Source of the DNA: Cliona cf. orientalis
Taxonomy: Eukaryota > Porifera > Demospongiae > Clionaida > Clionaidae
Assembly: GCA_963930775.1 (NCBI GenBank)
Contig: OZ005697.1
Span: 9,570,292-9,634,291, forward strand
Direction of reading: 5' to 3'
DNA: 64,000 nt
The notes under the pieces are model-generated. The model was not told where the DNA came from, did not search any database, and saw only the letters and a list, made by a program, of their open reading frames with translations. The first letter of the stretch is position 1, and each line of letters starts with the position of its first letter. Both the position numbers and the translations under genes were made by a program. Below, piece after piece: positions 40,232 to 51,835 of this stretch.

Positions 40232-43200
40232 TGACAAATGGCTATTTTTTTGAACATCTGGTTCTGGCATATACAATTGAGTTGATGGATGATCTTGGTC
40301 TTGTTAGATAGATAATTTGCTGTAGATTCTGATTTTGATGCTTAGAAAGTTCAAAAGGTTACCTGTTTTGAGATATTTGGATTTTTGTAATGTATTATAT
40401 ATAATATGGAGTATCCGTGCCATCCCTACTTATAGAGTCTACCGACTCTATGATAAGTATAAAAACAATTGAATAAAATTGAAGGATGAAGTAGGGATGG
40501 CAATGCCAAAAAGTACACAAACAAGATTTTTAGGGATAAGAGATAATCACAACCACTATACATCCCTACACTTGCTTTTCTACAGACCTATTGATGTCGA
40601 CTTATCCAAGGCATGCTATACTTGGAGTGTTCTTGACTTACATGTGGGAGATATTTACCCTGTCAGTCATTTATGATCCCCATGCATGCTATATACTCAA
40701 AAAAGCAAGCGTACTGGCCTAGCTCGCGTGGGAGAGCCTGGCGTTTGGCTAAGCTAGCTAGCTTTGTTCGAGGCGCGGCGCTAGCTGGCTACCTAGGTAG
40801 CGGCGGTGGCGCGCGCCGCTGGCTACAGTCACATGACTTCACCATGGCAACACATTATGAGCATGCGCATTATTATGACAAAATGGCGTACATCAGACAC
40901 ACCCTTTTCGTTAAGCGCCGTACACACCCACCATTACGTAGTTGTAGAGGTAACCGTGGCAAAACTAGCGTGTCATGGACCTGCGCGCTACAAAATGGAG
41001 TGGATTTATACTCAAACTAAGATGAGCGATCAAGGCAGTGTTGAGTTAGCCTTGATAATGAAAAAGAAAGAAAGAAAGAAAGAAAGAAAGAATGACAAAT
41101 GGCTATTTTTTTGAACATCTGGTTCTGGCAAGTACAATTGTTTTGATGAATGGTCTTGGTCTCAATAGATAGATAATTTGCTGGAGATTCTGATTTTGAC
41201 ACTTAGAAATTTCATAAATTTACCTGTTTTGAGATATTTGGGTATTTGTAATGTATTATATATATGGAGTGTCCGGGCCATCCCTACTTATAGAGTCTAC
41301 CGACTCTATGATACCTCACTCCCGCAGTGTAGCACCATTTATATGGGGCTCTCTCAGGCTCACCCCAATAACGGGACCGTTAGCCAGCATCCCACACTAA
41401 CCAATAAACAGTTAGACAACAGTTTCATGACTAATAAGGGTGTTAGACCTCCTCATCTGCTATATGTAATGCATTAATTAGTAAACAAGGGACACACTAT
41501 TGTGGCTTCCCAATGTCAGAGCTTGTTCACAACTAACACCAACCAACACCGACTAACTCACCAGTTCATATGATCTTTGCTCTTGCTGATAGTATGCTTT
41601 GTTCTGTGAGTTGTGAGAGAGAGTGAAAAGGTAGGATGATCACTTGTCAAAGTCATAATGTAAACGCAGACAACCTTAATCACTTTAATCAATACTTGTA
41701 ACAAATGCTGTGATCTGATTGGTTGAACTGTAGTATCTATCCTTCATAAAAAACCTTGTAAGCCCCATAAAAAAGCCTTGTAAGCTCCATATAAAATCTG
41801 GTAAATTTTTTTTGCCTATGGCAAGTTTGTTGCTAGGCAGTTGTTTATATACAAAGCTGTTGGGCATTGTTGCTAGAAAAGGGGGTAACTAAAGGGCTGG
41901 GGCCGGGGCGAGACAGGGATGTTATACTCGCACAGCAGTATTATTCAAGGTTCAACAGCTCATAGCAGCAACACCCTAGTGTGTTGTATCGAACTTCACA
42001 CTGTGGTATTGAGATTATTACTCAATTTCCCTCACTGTAGCCTAACCTCAAATTCTTGGGGACTTAGCTAGCTACATCTTAATTTGAAGGACTATTATGC
42101 AAAGCCTTGGCACAAGGCTGAAGTCACTATCGCACGTCCAATATTGTCGCAACTTCACTTGGATTCAAGCACTGTAATGCCATGCATGGCGACGCATACA
42201 AGCCAGAGAGTCAAAAGGTACCAAAAGAATACAGGCAGCTTAGTATGAGGTGACAGTGGCTTCTTTTCAACCCTAAGGCTTAGCAAAGAAGCCACTGTCA
42301 TCCCACGATCGTCAAAAGGACTGAGTGGCGGGATTGATGCAACCGCGCATGCACTGAGGGTAAATAGACGTATATACCGTATATAACACAACCTATATAT
42401 ACGTTAAGTCATGCTATCGCTAGCTCGGGCAAAGTCAAGAAGCTTAGAATCGGCAAATGACGCCAAACAGGCAAATAAAGCGTTTTCAGAGAAATCCACA
42501 CAAATCATGCGTTTGGAACGCCATAAGGAGGAACCTTACAACACCGCAAATTGAACTCCCAAATGAGGTATGTAGCAGCTAGCGTGATAACAGACAGACA
42601 GACACACAAACCAACTACCGTAACCCTCACGCATGCGCTGAGGGTTAATTACTAGGAAGATGATATCATCAGGCGGTTATGGACAAATGTGTATAGGGCC
42701 CATGTCACCCGTGGAATGTACAGTGCAGGCCAATCAGATGAACGGATCAAGTCACATGACTGCGCGGGCATGAACGGAGTGCACATTAATGATTGTGCGC
42801 GTGCGTGTTCGTATGCAGTATAACCCATGGTACCCAATGGAATGTTAATTTATTCGCGTTTCTTATTCACGCACACCAGAAATACGTGACGTCATACATT
42901 CCTCGGCGACACAGGCCCTATACACGTTCGTCCAAAACCCCTTCTCTCCACGTGCATGAAGGGGGCATGAGACTAATACCATAATAATATTATCATTCTG
43001 GAAATTCTTTGTGTACCCCACTGCACACTACCAGCCTCGAACCCAGGCTCACTTTCTGAGGCTAGTACTTGCATGTTGGTTGGCATGACATCACATCCCC
43101 AGTAGCAGTTTAGTTACTAGGTAATGATGACATAATCTATGAGGTAATTACTGTACTAGAAAATTCAGGGCCTCCCTGGAATCTTCTGAGACTTGAAAAT

Positions 43201-46200
43201 CGGTATATATGTAGAGTATCTGACACATGTATCCAGCGAATACATTACAAGCTGAGTGCTACTTTCTCTGACAAGTATATACCGTATAGTGGGAAATTTT
43301 CGAGGGAGAAAACTTTTGCGGAATGTTAAAACTGGTCGCATAATGGGTGTGGCATGTCAGGAATTTCGAGGAGAAAACTTTCACGGATGGCTGAAAAATC
43401 GCGAAATTCGTGAAAGTTTTCTCCCTCGAAAGTTTCCCGCTATACGGTACTGCCGGCCGAACTTAACACGTTCTCTTGGCTGACGTAATTCCATGGATAA
43501 ATAAAGCTAGCCTTGTGCTATATGCTGCATGCCATGCCGCGACCAACCTGATGTTCGGAAGCTGTACGGCACTGTTAAGTTCATCTCCTGTGATTAAAAC
43601 TTGTTATTGTTGAGATCAAGAGTTGGTCTCAGACTCTATCTCTGTGATTGAGGTGCCGGCATCGATGTGGCTATGCACTATATTGACCATATGCACCATT
43701 AGAACTATGCAGCTACTGGGGATGTGGTCAAGTTTTCATTAAATAGCAGGATATATCTCTCTTACATATTTTGCCTCAGCCAGATCTCTCTCTAGCGTCT
43801 TCAGTGACAGTTTCCCTTCGATGTCTTTCTTCTGTTTGTCATTTTTTGCTTTCTCCATCTGTCTCTCGAGTTCCCACACTTCCTGTAGTGAAGTAGAATC
43901 AGTGCAGTGCTGCTATAAGCCACACCCACCTACTCTCACTCATGATTAATCATTCCTACAGTTATTTATGAATCTATGCCATACACAGACACCCAACATA
44001 CCGTAGGAGGGGTATTAATTGCGTAGTTTAATAATTGTGTTCTAGTCAAGTCAGGCCAAATTGTGAATCCAATAATTGCGATGGACGACCCCGTACCGTA
44101 CTGTAGTATACGTGCACGTTTATGTTTGTGAATCTATTAATTGAGAAACGTACAAAAACTCGCAATTAAAATCCGACCTACGGTATTATAATATGCAATA
44201 CTGACTTCCATTATTATAAGGAATGGAATTTGCTCAACTATTACAACTCCTACCACTTACACAATAACTACCAACTTACAGCATCTAGCTTATTCCATTC
44301 AGCCTGCAAATAATGAGACACAAATTTTTAATTTGATAACACAATCAAGTATACATGTACATAGCATCATACCAGCTACACATACAATAAGGATTTGCAA
44401 TAGGGAGGTAATAATTATATTTAATCAAAATTCTGATTTTTGACACAAAATAAGCTCCATACATGTCCTCAGTAGCTGCATAGTGGAAATGGTGTATGTA
44501 GTATATAGTGGGTTCACAGTACAGTATGCCAGTCACAGATTAGACTCTGATCATCTGGAGTCTGAGAGTGGCTCTTGACCTCGATAGTGAAAAATTTCAA
44601 AGCTGAGAAGAACTCAACAGCACAGTACAGCGTCCAAACTTCAGATTGGTCCGGCGGCACACTGCTCATGGTGCGTGCTATAATTATATAGCGCAGGGCT
44701 ATCTATATATATCCACGGGATTACGTCAGCCAAGAGAACGCGTGAAGTTCGGCCGTCGCTGCTCGTCAGAGAAGGCAACACACTGCTTATAAGGTATTCA
44801 CTGGATACACGTGCAAGATAGTCAGCAGAGTCAGCAGTGTTTCCTCTAGGACTGAATTCAAACAGGGTGGTTGAGTGTTAACATTACTATCACTGAATAG
44901 TATTATTATGGAATATTCAGTGGCGTATCCAGGATTTGAAAGAGGGAGGTGCTAGATCGATCACATGCAAAATTCTTAGCCACGCCCCCAAAACGTTGAC
45001 CACGCCCCTTATTTACGTGTTATTGAAGACAGCTGGCTGACAAAGAAGGCTGTTTTAGGCCTAGTGACATTGAAAAAAAGAGCGAATTTTAGAGGCCAGT
45101 AAGTTTATTGTTGGTAGGAGCTGCCAGTTATCGATTATCATTGATAATATTTGTGCTGAGGTATAGAGACAAGCACAATATGCTGGCATTGCTTTGGGCA
45201 TAATAGGTGTTTTTATTATGCCAGCATAATGCTGGCATAATAGGGTTAAAATATGAGGTAGTCAGGTAATCATAGTACTTTTCTAATATTTAGCGAGTAG
45301 TGTAGTCTAGTATGGCTGTAGCTTGTCTTTCCGGGTAGTTAAGCCGTCATAAAGTGTAAGTTTCCAAACGAATTATCACAGATTAATATGCAAAATATTA
45401 AAAATTGAGAGAATTCGAGAGCATAATTGGCTTGGCGTTGGGAATTAGAGCATAGCATAATAGGAACTTTAAAAAGCATAATGTGCGTGTCCCTACTGAG
45501 GTACTGAGCTGGCTGTTGTGCCAGAGCTGAGGGGGGTGCTCCAGCACCCTGAGCTCCATGCTAGATACGCCACTGATGTTATATTGGCCATGAAGAGGGA
45601 ATGATTTGCTTTACAGGCTTATGTCTAGGATAGCCAGTCACTGTGTATGCACAATCTACTACAGTGTACACTACAACTGCAATTTTATCTGAAAAGCGGA
45701 AGAGGATGCATAGTAGTGGTTTACTGCACACCTGGCATCGTGAATATCATTATCTAGTGGGGTCATGACCGTGTGGTTGACCAATACTCCGTGTTTGCGC
45801 CCACAAAGTCAGTAATCTATGCAACACTAGGACCGTGCTACTGATCAGCAACTAGCTAGGCTTCATTACCCCGCGCGCATGCGCTAGGGGTAAAGCAATC
45901 GGTTTGTATGTCTGTTGTTGTTGTCGTTGTCGGCACGAAAATCGCCAGATCTCGAGTTCTAGGCGTCTGTGCGTGCTATAAGCACAACCAATCGGTAGAT
46001 ATCGGTGAAAAAATGGTTTGTACGCGCTTCGAATTTCTCGAAAAAGCTTACTAGTTCTACAAATGGTGCATTTTCTGTTCAGCATGCCTGTGGTTTATCG
46101 ACCACACCCACTCTTTTAGTATGCGGATGCGACTGCGCATGCTCAAGCACTGTGTTGTACAGGGTCGTCACGTCATGAAACCGCTACATGTGTGCCTCAT

Positions 46201-48700
46201 AGTATTGCAATACTACGCTAGAGTGGCTACAGGGCGCGCGGGGTATGTGCTCTATAGAGCTCTAGTTTTTTGAGATTTTAGGGCCTTGGTTCTCCATACT
46301 TATAGTAGTGATGTCAAACATTGGCTGGATTCACTAAAATTTTTCTCCTCATACTTATATCAGTGACATGGCACAAATGATATGTAAGTTTGCGCATGCT
46401 GTAGATCCAATGGTGAGGCACCCAGACCACTTATAGGGTAAGTTTGGGTGCTGAACATGATGGTTTGCATAGTTTTTCTCTTCAAAGACAAGTTTTTCTG
46501 ACTTTGTGCAATGTGGACTTTCAGAACTACCATTACTTGTAATAGACCAATTATGCCATTTTTTGTATTGCTTACTCCGGAGAATGTTGACATGAATTAA
46601 CCCAGGATTGAGACATAAATATGGAATTAATATAGGTCATATACATATCAGAGTGATCAGCTATACTACTCTACACACTGGTGCAGAGTAATAATGCTAA
46701 TGATGAAGTGAATTTTTTGCCCTGACATCCCTACTTATAGTAGGCACTGGTTCCATTCCAAGGTTTCTAAAGGAGCTATATGGAAGGATTGTAAATCTCG
46801 AGTTTGAGAGTCTGGGGATGTCTGTTACTGAAATGTACCACTTTTGAAGTTGACCTCAGACACAAGCGATCGAGGTAGTGGCTGTACTGCGAAGGCCACA
46901 GAAGTTTTGTTACTAGAGCTGGAGTCTTTCGAGTTGGATCGTAGCTAGCGCTATGGTAGAGCTTCTATTTGTCGTTTACTAGACAAAATTGCTACTTTCT
47001 GGACAAAGTTACGCACTGTTGAATAGTGCGTATTATCTTCGATGTTGATGTCTCTGTAACTCTGAAGATACTCGAGCAAAATCATTCTCGATTGTTGTAC
47101 AATTAGTTCAAGGGTTCTTCTATGCCAGGTTAAAGCCGGTAAGCCTAAGCTTTGCTGTTACTAAAATGTACCACTTAAAACCATACCCATGTACAGTGAG
47201 AGGTGGCATGCCTCAGGCGCTGTTAGCTCGCTTGTTTGCCAGCTGATGGCCTTGAAATGTATACCATCGTTTAGTACTACCTTCGAGCTACATTTTGAGA
47301 TCAAGAACAGCCTTCTTGGATGAACAGAAAAGTTGGTAGAGTTACATAAAAGTTGACACTAATTTAGTATGCGGGCGCGGTTTGCGCATATCATTATCTC
47401 CCATACGTACTGTACAAACCAGATAAACATATGGACTTCCGGCAGTTGTAGTGTACACTGACTATGTGTGCATGTGCTGTGTACACTAGTACAGCCACAT
47501 TTCAACCACTAGTAGTGTGTCTCTGAGCTGATTGTGGGAAGCCAGAGATACCCACAACACTCGGTAGCTACTACTGTACTGCAAACCACTGTTGCAGCTG
47601 TCAGCATTATTGCAAACCAGCCACTCACAAACAGGGCGGGGCGCCCCTTTTAAGTAAGTATAGTAGCGGAAACACTGGTCAGATACTCTGCATATTTACT
47701 GAATTTGAAGTCTCAGAAAGAGGCCCTAGATTTTCTCATAATTACCTCATAGATTACACCATAAGTTTCATCATAATTACCTAATAACCATAAAAAAAGT
47801 AAATTGCTACTGAGGACATAATTACTGATGGTCCATAGTGTCCTGGGTAAGTGCCCGTGGGTGCTTCAACATAACTCATGATTTTGGCCCGCATGGACAC
47901 TACCCGGGACATAAATTACATAATGCTTATAATTATAGAAGCTGCTACATTGACCCCTCACATGGGACACTACAGTATGTCATTTGAAAAATACTGACAT
48001 AGCGAGATCCACAACACTGTCATACATATATCCACACTGTTAGGGCTTATGCATGCAGCCTGACATACCATACCCCAGATGATAATCCCCAACCCACACT
48101 GGAGAGACAAGACACTCAGTTACCTCACATCTACTCATGCTCATAATAAGACTAACTAGACTGACTTACCTTGTGGTGCTTGTACTCTTCCTGCAAAGGA
48201 GAGAAACAATGACAAAGATACAACTTGTTGTCTAAGCATCAGTCATGGGAGGCAGGGACACTCACTACCACAAGGACACCCTCCACCCAACACGTCAAAA
48301 CCTCCCCTTCAAACTAACTCAGTCTTGTCAATTACATCATCAAAAGAGACATAATTTGAAAAGAAAATCCTCAACAAAGCAGGCTCCAGGATAACACTAC
48401 ATGTACTTTGAACCCACTGCATACCATGAAAGTCAAAGTGTCTTACCTTAAACTTCATCAAGTCTGGATCTCTCTTCTCCACTTCCTGCAAGAGAAACAA
48501 GAAACACAGCACTCATCAATGTCAGTTGCTTTTTTAATTTATAATTCATTTTGTTTGATGATCCGGTGTCACACTATTAAACATAGCCTATAACACATTC
48601 AAAGCTAAAATTTAATGGATAAACTCTGGTATACTTTAAATGTATCATTATTATTGATATGACGCACCGTCAGTCCCCATTCGAATTCAAAATCAGCCAT
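34679..48700 (-). CDS. CC-Roc-COR-death-domain GTPase, copy 3
   Basis: Exons: 48668-48700 (MADFEFEWGLT), 48447-48485, 48170-48190, 44280-44303, 43766-43882, 41562-41603, 38673-38799, 35431-37767, 35295-35363, 35119-35202 and 34679-35001. Phases close to 1,071 residues. Roc motifs GQPGVGKT, DCGGQ and GTHLD, the COR-like region and the death domain are all intact. The coiled-coil exon at 38673-38799 is 51 bases shorter than in the other copies and its first half is unrelated (VGPRRFLDDVHPVVISRRNQ) before rejoining the family at SEWESKATDCEERL. Its introns carry several insertions (Penelope remnant, foldback elements, duplicated block), making it about 14 kb against 7.4 kb for copy 2. The large exon reads VKKVPIWWYV, with one extra Lys. 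Confidence 0.83.
37920..38400 (-). mobile_element. Penelope-like element remnant (GIY-YIG end)
   Basis: On the minus strand, broken frames read VYVGETQRCLETRVKEHCNK followed by AIAEHQWDQQHQID, then VLDRTNRPVQLKVKEALYI and LNCDEGYEL. This is the pattern of the GIY-YIG endonuclease of Penelope-like retroelements (VYxGET...RxKEH, then LDRE...RKVKEAxxI). Frames shift and stops occur, so it is a dead fragment. It lies in an intron of ROCO copy 3 in the same orientation. Confidence 0.75.
38867..39247. mobile_element. Foldback element with about 125-bp terminal inverted repeats
   Basis: The left arm (38867 to about 38991) starts AGTATAAAAAACAATTGAAT and the right arm (about 39123-39247) is nearly its exact reverse complement, ending in TTTTTTATACT. 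The 130-bp centre is not coding. A second, more diverged copy with only a stub of the right arm begins near 40447. Confidence 0.9.
39973..40455. repeat. 483-bp direct repeat, left copy
   Basis: It starts CACATGACTTCACCATGGCA and recurs at 40830-41312 with substitutions but the same overall length. It contains a GAAA microsatellite (about 40200-40230) and ends with the short palindrome TAGAGTCTACCGACTCTA. Confidence 0.85.
40447..40710. mobile_element. Truncated copy of the 38867 foldback element
   Basis: The left arm (AAAACAATTGAATAAAATTG, AAGTAGGGATGGCAATGCC) is present. The right end stops after CTCAAAAAAGCAAGCGTA, so most of the right arm is missing. Confidence 0.75.
40830..41312. repeat. 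483-bp direct repeat, right copy
   Basis: Partner of 39973-40455; see that entry. The GAAA run is at about 41060-41090. Confidence 0.85.
41690..41878. repeat. Dispersed repeat, also at 58672-58836
   Basis: The block starting TACTTGTAACAAATGCTGTG and ending GGGCATTGTTGCTAG recurs at 58672-58836 with one internal unit (AACCTTGTAAGCTCCATAAA) present a different number of times. It is not coding. Confidence 0.8.
42420..42652. mobile_element. Fragment related to the 12929 element, inverted
   Basis: AAAGCGTTTTCAGAGAAATC and GAACGCCATAAGGAGGAA match the reverse complement of about 13050-13130, and the end CCCTCACGCATGCGCTGAGG resembles the left end of the 12929 element. A CAGA run replaces the TCTG run. 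A more distant relative with a CGCGCGCATGCGC core is near 45870. Confidence 0.55.
43280..43449. mobile_element. MITE with TACCGTATAGTGGGAAA ends
   Basis: Same family as 14659-14804, with mirrored ends and GAGGGAGAAAACTTT blocks; 170 bp. Confidence 0.85.
43447..43735. repeat. Dispersed repeat containing TCTCTTGGCTGACGTAAT
   Basis: A block with GGCCGAACTTAACACGTTCT, TCTCTTGGCTGACGTAAT and GGATAAATAAAGCTAGCCTT recurs in inverted orientation at about 44640-44830 and 57170-57490. No coding sequence is recognised; it may be a retroposon or solo repeat. Confidence 0.7.
43999..44185. mobile_element. MITE with TACCGTAGG ends
   Basis: TACCGTAGGAGGGGTATTAA on the left and its partial mirror ending CCTACGGTA on the right bound 187 bp in an intron of ROCO copy 3. 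Confidence 0.65.
44918..45575. mobile_element. hAT-like element with CAGTGGCGTATC ends
   Basis: CAGTGGCGTATCCAGGATTT is mirrored at the right by GATACGCCACTG. The 658-bp interior is not coding and contains a short palindromic TGCTGGCATAAT run near 45190-45240. No clear target duplication is visible. Confidence 0.75.
45576..48169. other. Long intron of ROCO copy 3, no gene seen
   Basis: Only short non-conserved frames occur here. The stretch includes a weak relative of the 12929-type termini near 45870 and, from about 47780, intron sequence shared with the other units. I recognise no protein or RNA gene. Confidence 0.6.
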
Positions 48701-48903
48701 AGTATAGTAGCTGCGTGTACATATAGCTCTGCAATTGGACACACCCTTTTTCCGAAAAGTAAATTGTGATTACAATACACACACTTTTGACGACCTTTAC
48801 CAATCACTCTTTGGGAAATTCCAACATAACAATGATAAATAGCTGTATAAAGAGGCTGGCTGTGACTCACTCCTACAAAACAATTAAGCAACTAATGATA
48901 CTA

Positions 48904-51276
48904 TCATAAAACAGTTCTCTTGTCTCTCTGCTTTGCCCTAGACTGAGTTCTGTGCTTAGCAACAGCTGCATTGTAGTACTTCTGCAGGGAGGGGGGGGGG
49001 GATACAGAAATACTAATACTGAATACATGGCTACATGGTTACAAACAGTATTATATCTTCATGCATTTAACCAGTCCAATATACACACGTGATGTGAAGT
49101 TCCATGGCTTATAGTACCACCGTAAATTGCGAATGTTCTGTTATTAAAATATTTTCGGATAGCCTGGCTTGTGCAAAAATACATATGTGACCAGCTGTGA
49201 GAAAAGGGACCATTTGGGACTTTGTGTTTGTCATATGCAGCTTGTACTAGTATGCACAGAGGATAATGTATATTCTGTAGGTGTATCCGCTGTATGTTGA
49301 TGTCAATACCCTGATACAAGTATACTCGCTACTACATTTGTAGAAAGCAAGTTGGACAATGTCATGATAAAAATTGATCTTGTTTCATACTAACATGAAT
49401 AGTCCCTTTTCTCATAGCAGGTCACATATGCAATATGTCCAAAAAGCAAAAAAAGGTGCATGAAACATTTGCAATTTATAGTACATCTTATCTACCATCT
49501 TCGAATTCATGACCTACCCTCTCTAGCCATGAAGCCTTTGACTCTACAGTTGTGAGTGGAGCTGGTCCCATTTGGAAGATCTCCCTCAGCAGCTCATTCT
49601 CCTGGATGTGTGACGACATACCAGACCCAAGAACCTCTCGGAACATGTACTGAATCAGCCGAGACCAGCTGTCCAATGAGATGCTCTCTAGACCAACCTT
49701 CACTGTTCGCTCGGGAGCACCTTCATCCTACGTCACAGATGTGATTTCAACATAAAATCATGAAAATTAGTAGTTCAAGAACTATAATTATTATAGGGGA
49801 AACTATCCCAGTTTGAAGCCAGATGAGTTAGTTGTGTGGGGGTGGGGTGGGAAGCTGAACAGTTATTATTAATTTTGGACATGTATACAATAATATGCTC
49901 TAAAAAGGCACTCTCCTCAAAATATACACCCTGCATTTTATGATCGTTATTGACATGCATGTGATATAATAGTACATGTGACATGCATGTGACATGTAGC
50001 TAGCCAGCCAGCGTACATTGAGTGTTTGCAGTACATCCCTGAAGTGTGCCCTGAGCTGGTTCCTCTCCTTCCTGGCCGTGTAGCGGTTACTCTCCGTCGC
50101 CAGCTGCTCGATCAGCGAGTACGTCTCACAGCTCTCGGCACTCTCCAAGAGGTCAGAGTCCACCTCCCTCCCCAGCTCAAAGAGGATGGCCACGGCTTGA
50201 CCGATGGCTAGCCAGGCCGTTGAGCTGGCCCCGCCCCCCTCCAGCTTGTCCAATAGGGTGTTGAACATGGGCAGGAGGCTGCATGGGAAAATGAAAAATG
50301 TTGTGTACTAGCCTAGCATGCTCATTCACTGGGATAAAGCTTTTTTAAATTTAGAGCATTATAGTACCTCTATACCATTCAAAACAGTGACATACTAGTG
50401 TACATGATAATTCAGACCATGAGTTACCGTAAATTTTTCGTCGATAGAAAATGTTCATTTCAATGTGAAAATTAATAGTTTACCCGTAGGTAGGCAGTGT
50501 GACTTACCTGTGAAAGAGTCCTAGTATGACATGGTTGGGGGCCACAGAGAGTAGGAGGCTACAGCTCTGGGCACATGACGCCATCATCACTTCATCTCTC
50601 TTGCTCTTCTTGAAGAGGTCCTCACAGAATCTCAGCGTCTGCTCCACCTCGTAGAGGTTGGCCGCACCGATGAACCCTATGACCCCCAGCAGGATCACAC
50701 ACTACATCCACGACAGAGAGGGAGAAAAAACAAAGAAAGTGCTTATTAGAGCAGGTACCCAGAATTAGGAATAGGATCACAAAATGTCTTTTTTTTTGCT
50801 GGGGGGATCTTCCAATACATATATAGCAGGACTGAATGGATTGTTCATGTTTATGCGTATTCTTTATTAATAACATTACAAAATTTCAGGAACTGAAACC
50901 AGAGATTTCACAGTCTACTGCAATTCTCAGACATCTAGGGTGTTGAATACTGAACTATGATTAAATTTCTTGGCTGGGCTTCACAAATATAACATCCATA
51001 TCCTACTACTCCTACCTTTGCCCTCTCCTGCACTGCCACGGTGTGGTCAGTGGCCAGCTGGGAAACTGTTGGTTTGAGAGCAGCTGACACATCAGGATGG
51101 TCTGTTCCAAACTGCACCACTAGCAGGGTGGATAGCTGAATCAACTCACAGCTCTCACGACCTTGGACTGAGGGAGGGAGGGGAGAGAGAGAGAGAGGAT
51201 GATAAATTATGTGATCTTATTTCTGATTCATGGACTCACCTCGTCTCAGATTTCTAATGATGATATCCACCAATGT
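48904..51276 (-). CDS. IFRD-like protein, copy 3, 5' end missing
   Basis: Exons 51240-51276, 51016-51167, 50508-50701, 50017-50278, 49518-49727 and 48904-48981 join in phase without a stop. The chain runs from TLVDIIIRNLRRV through AADLYEVEQTLRFCEDLF, AIGQAVAILFELGREVDSDL, LATESNRYTARKERNQLRAH, LDSWSRLIQ, FREVLGSGM and NELLREIFQMGP to the basic tail ending RDKRTVL. IFRD1/2 proteins share this armadillo-like core and a C-terminal basic tail. The exons for the N-terminal part (about 100 residues) are not found upstream before the next unit, so it is probably a duplicated 3' fragment even though its frame is clean. It may be transcribed if a promoter was captured. Confidence 0.75.
49188..49425. 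mobile_element. 238-bp GTGACC-ended MITE, unit 3 copy
   Basis: Nearly identical to 30282-30519 and in the same position, so it was copied with the unit rather than inserted independently. Confidence 0.85.
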
Positions 51277-51283
51277 CTAGTAC

Positions 51284-51312
51284 CAAGAGTAGATTAGCCT
51301 AATCTACTCTTG
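51284..51312. mobile_element. 29-bp perfect palindrome with 7-bp target duplication
   Basis: The insert CAAGAGTAGATTAG-C-CTAATCTACTCTTG has 14-bp arms around one base. CTAGTAC flanks it on both sides (51277-51283 and 51313-51319). Unit 1 near 20839 has a single CTAGTAC and no insert, so this is an insertion with target duplication. It could be two terminal repeats left after internal deletion of a transposon. Confidence 0.88.
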
Positions 51313-51560
51313 CTAGTACAATTACATTACATGCAGATGCTACCAATTAGCATAGATTCAGTAGGTTCAAACATAAAGTACGTACATGTGACAGATGTCA
51401 CATACAGTCATACACCCATGCCCCCCAGTGCAATGAACATAAATTTTGACCTCACAGCACTGATCAAAGAACAACTATGGATGTTATTTCCTGTTCAGAG
51501 CATGACTCTACCGGTTGTAGCTGGTGAGAGAGACTGAGTGACTGACTGCATTGCCATTTT

Positions 51561-51611
51561 AGCCTGGGTGCCAGCCCCTTCGAATTCACAAGAGGGGCTG
51601 GCACCCAGGCT
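51561..51611. repeat. Hairpin with perfect 19-bp arms between direct repeats
   Basis: AGCCTGGGTGCCAGCCCCT (51561-51579) is mirrored at 51593-51611. ATTGCCATTTTAG lies on both sides (about 51550-51562 and 51612-51624). Unit 2 (about 22105-22145) has a single ATTGCCATTT and only remnants of the hairpin. Confidence 0.8.
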
Positions 51612-51835
51612 ATTGCCATTTTAGGGGGAGCACATATATACCAGCTGAGTTTGGTTGAATGGGTCAGAATATTCTAAAGTCACACGCTCGCAGCTGCTTG
51701 AGTCCCAGGTAAGACAATGCACTTGTTCACAAAAACAAATTTTTTTAAATATTTCTCACACAAAAATAGCTAAGTCAATACACACAGTGGCAATTACTTG
51801 TGGGAGATACAAGTCCATGTATGTGCAAGAGTGGT

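Larger units (their letters stand above)
51277..51835. other. Spacer between IFRD copy 3 and ROCO copy 4
   Basis: This contains two short palindromic insertions (51284-51312 and 51561-51611) and a block shared with unit 2 (TCATACACCCATGCCCCCCA onward). HSPA5 sequence is absent. No gene is seen. Confidence 0.65.
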
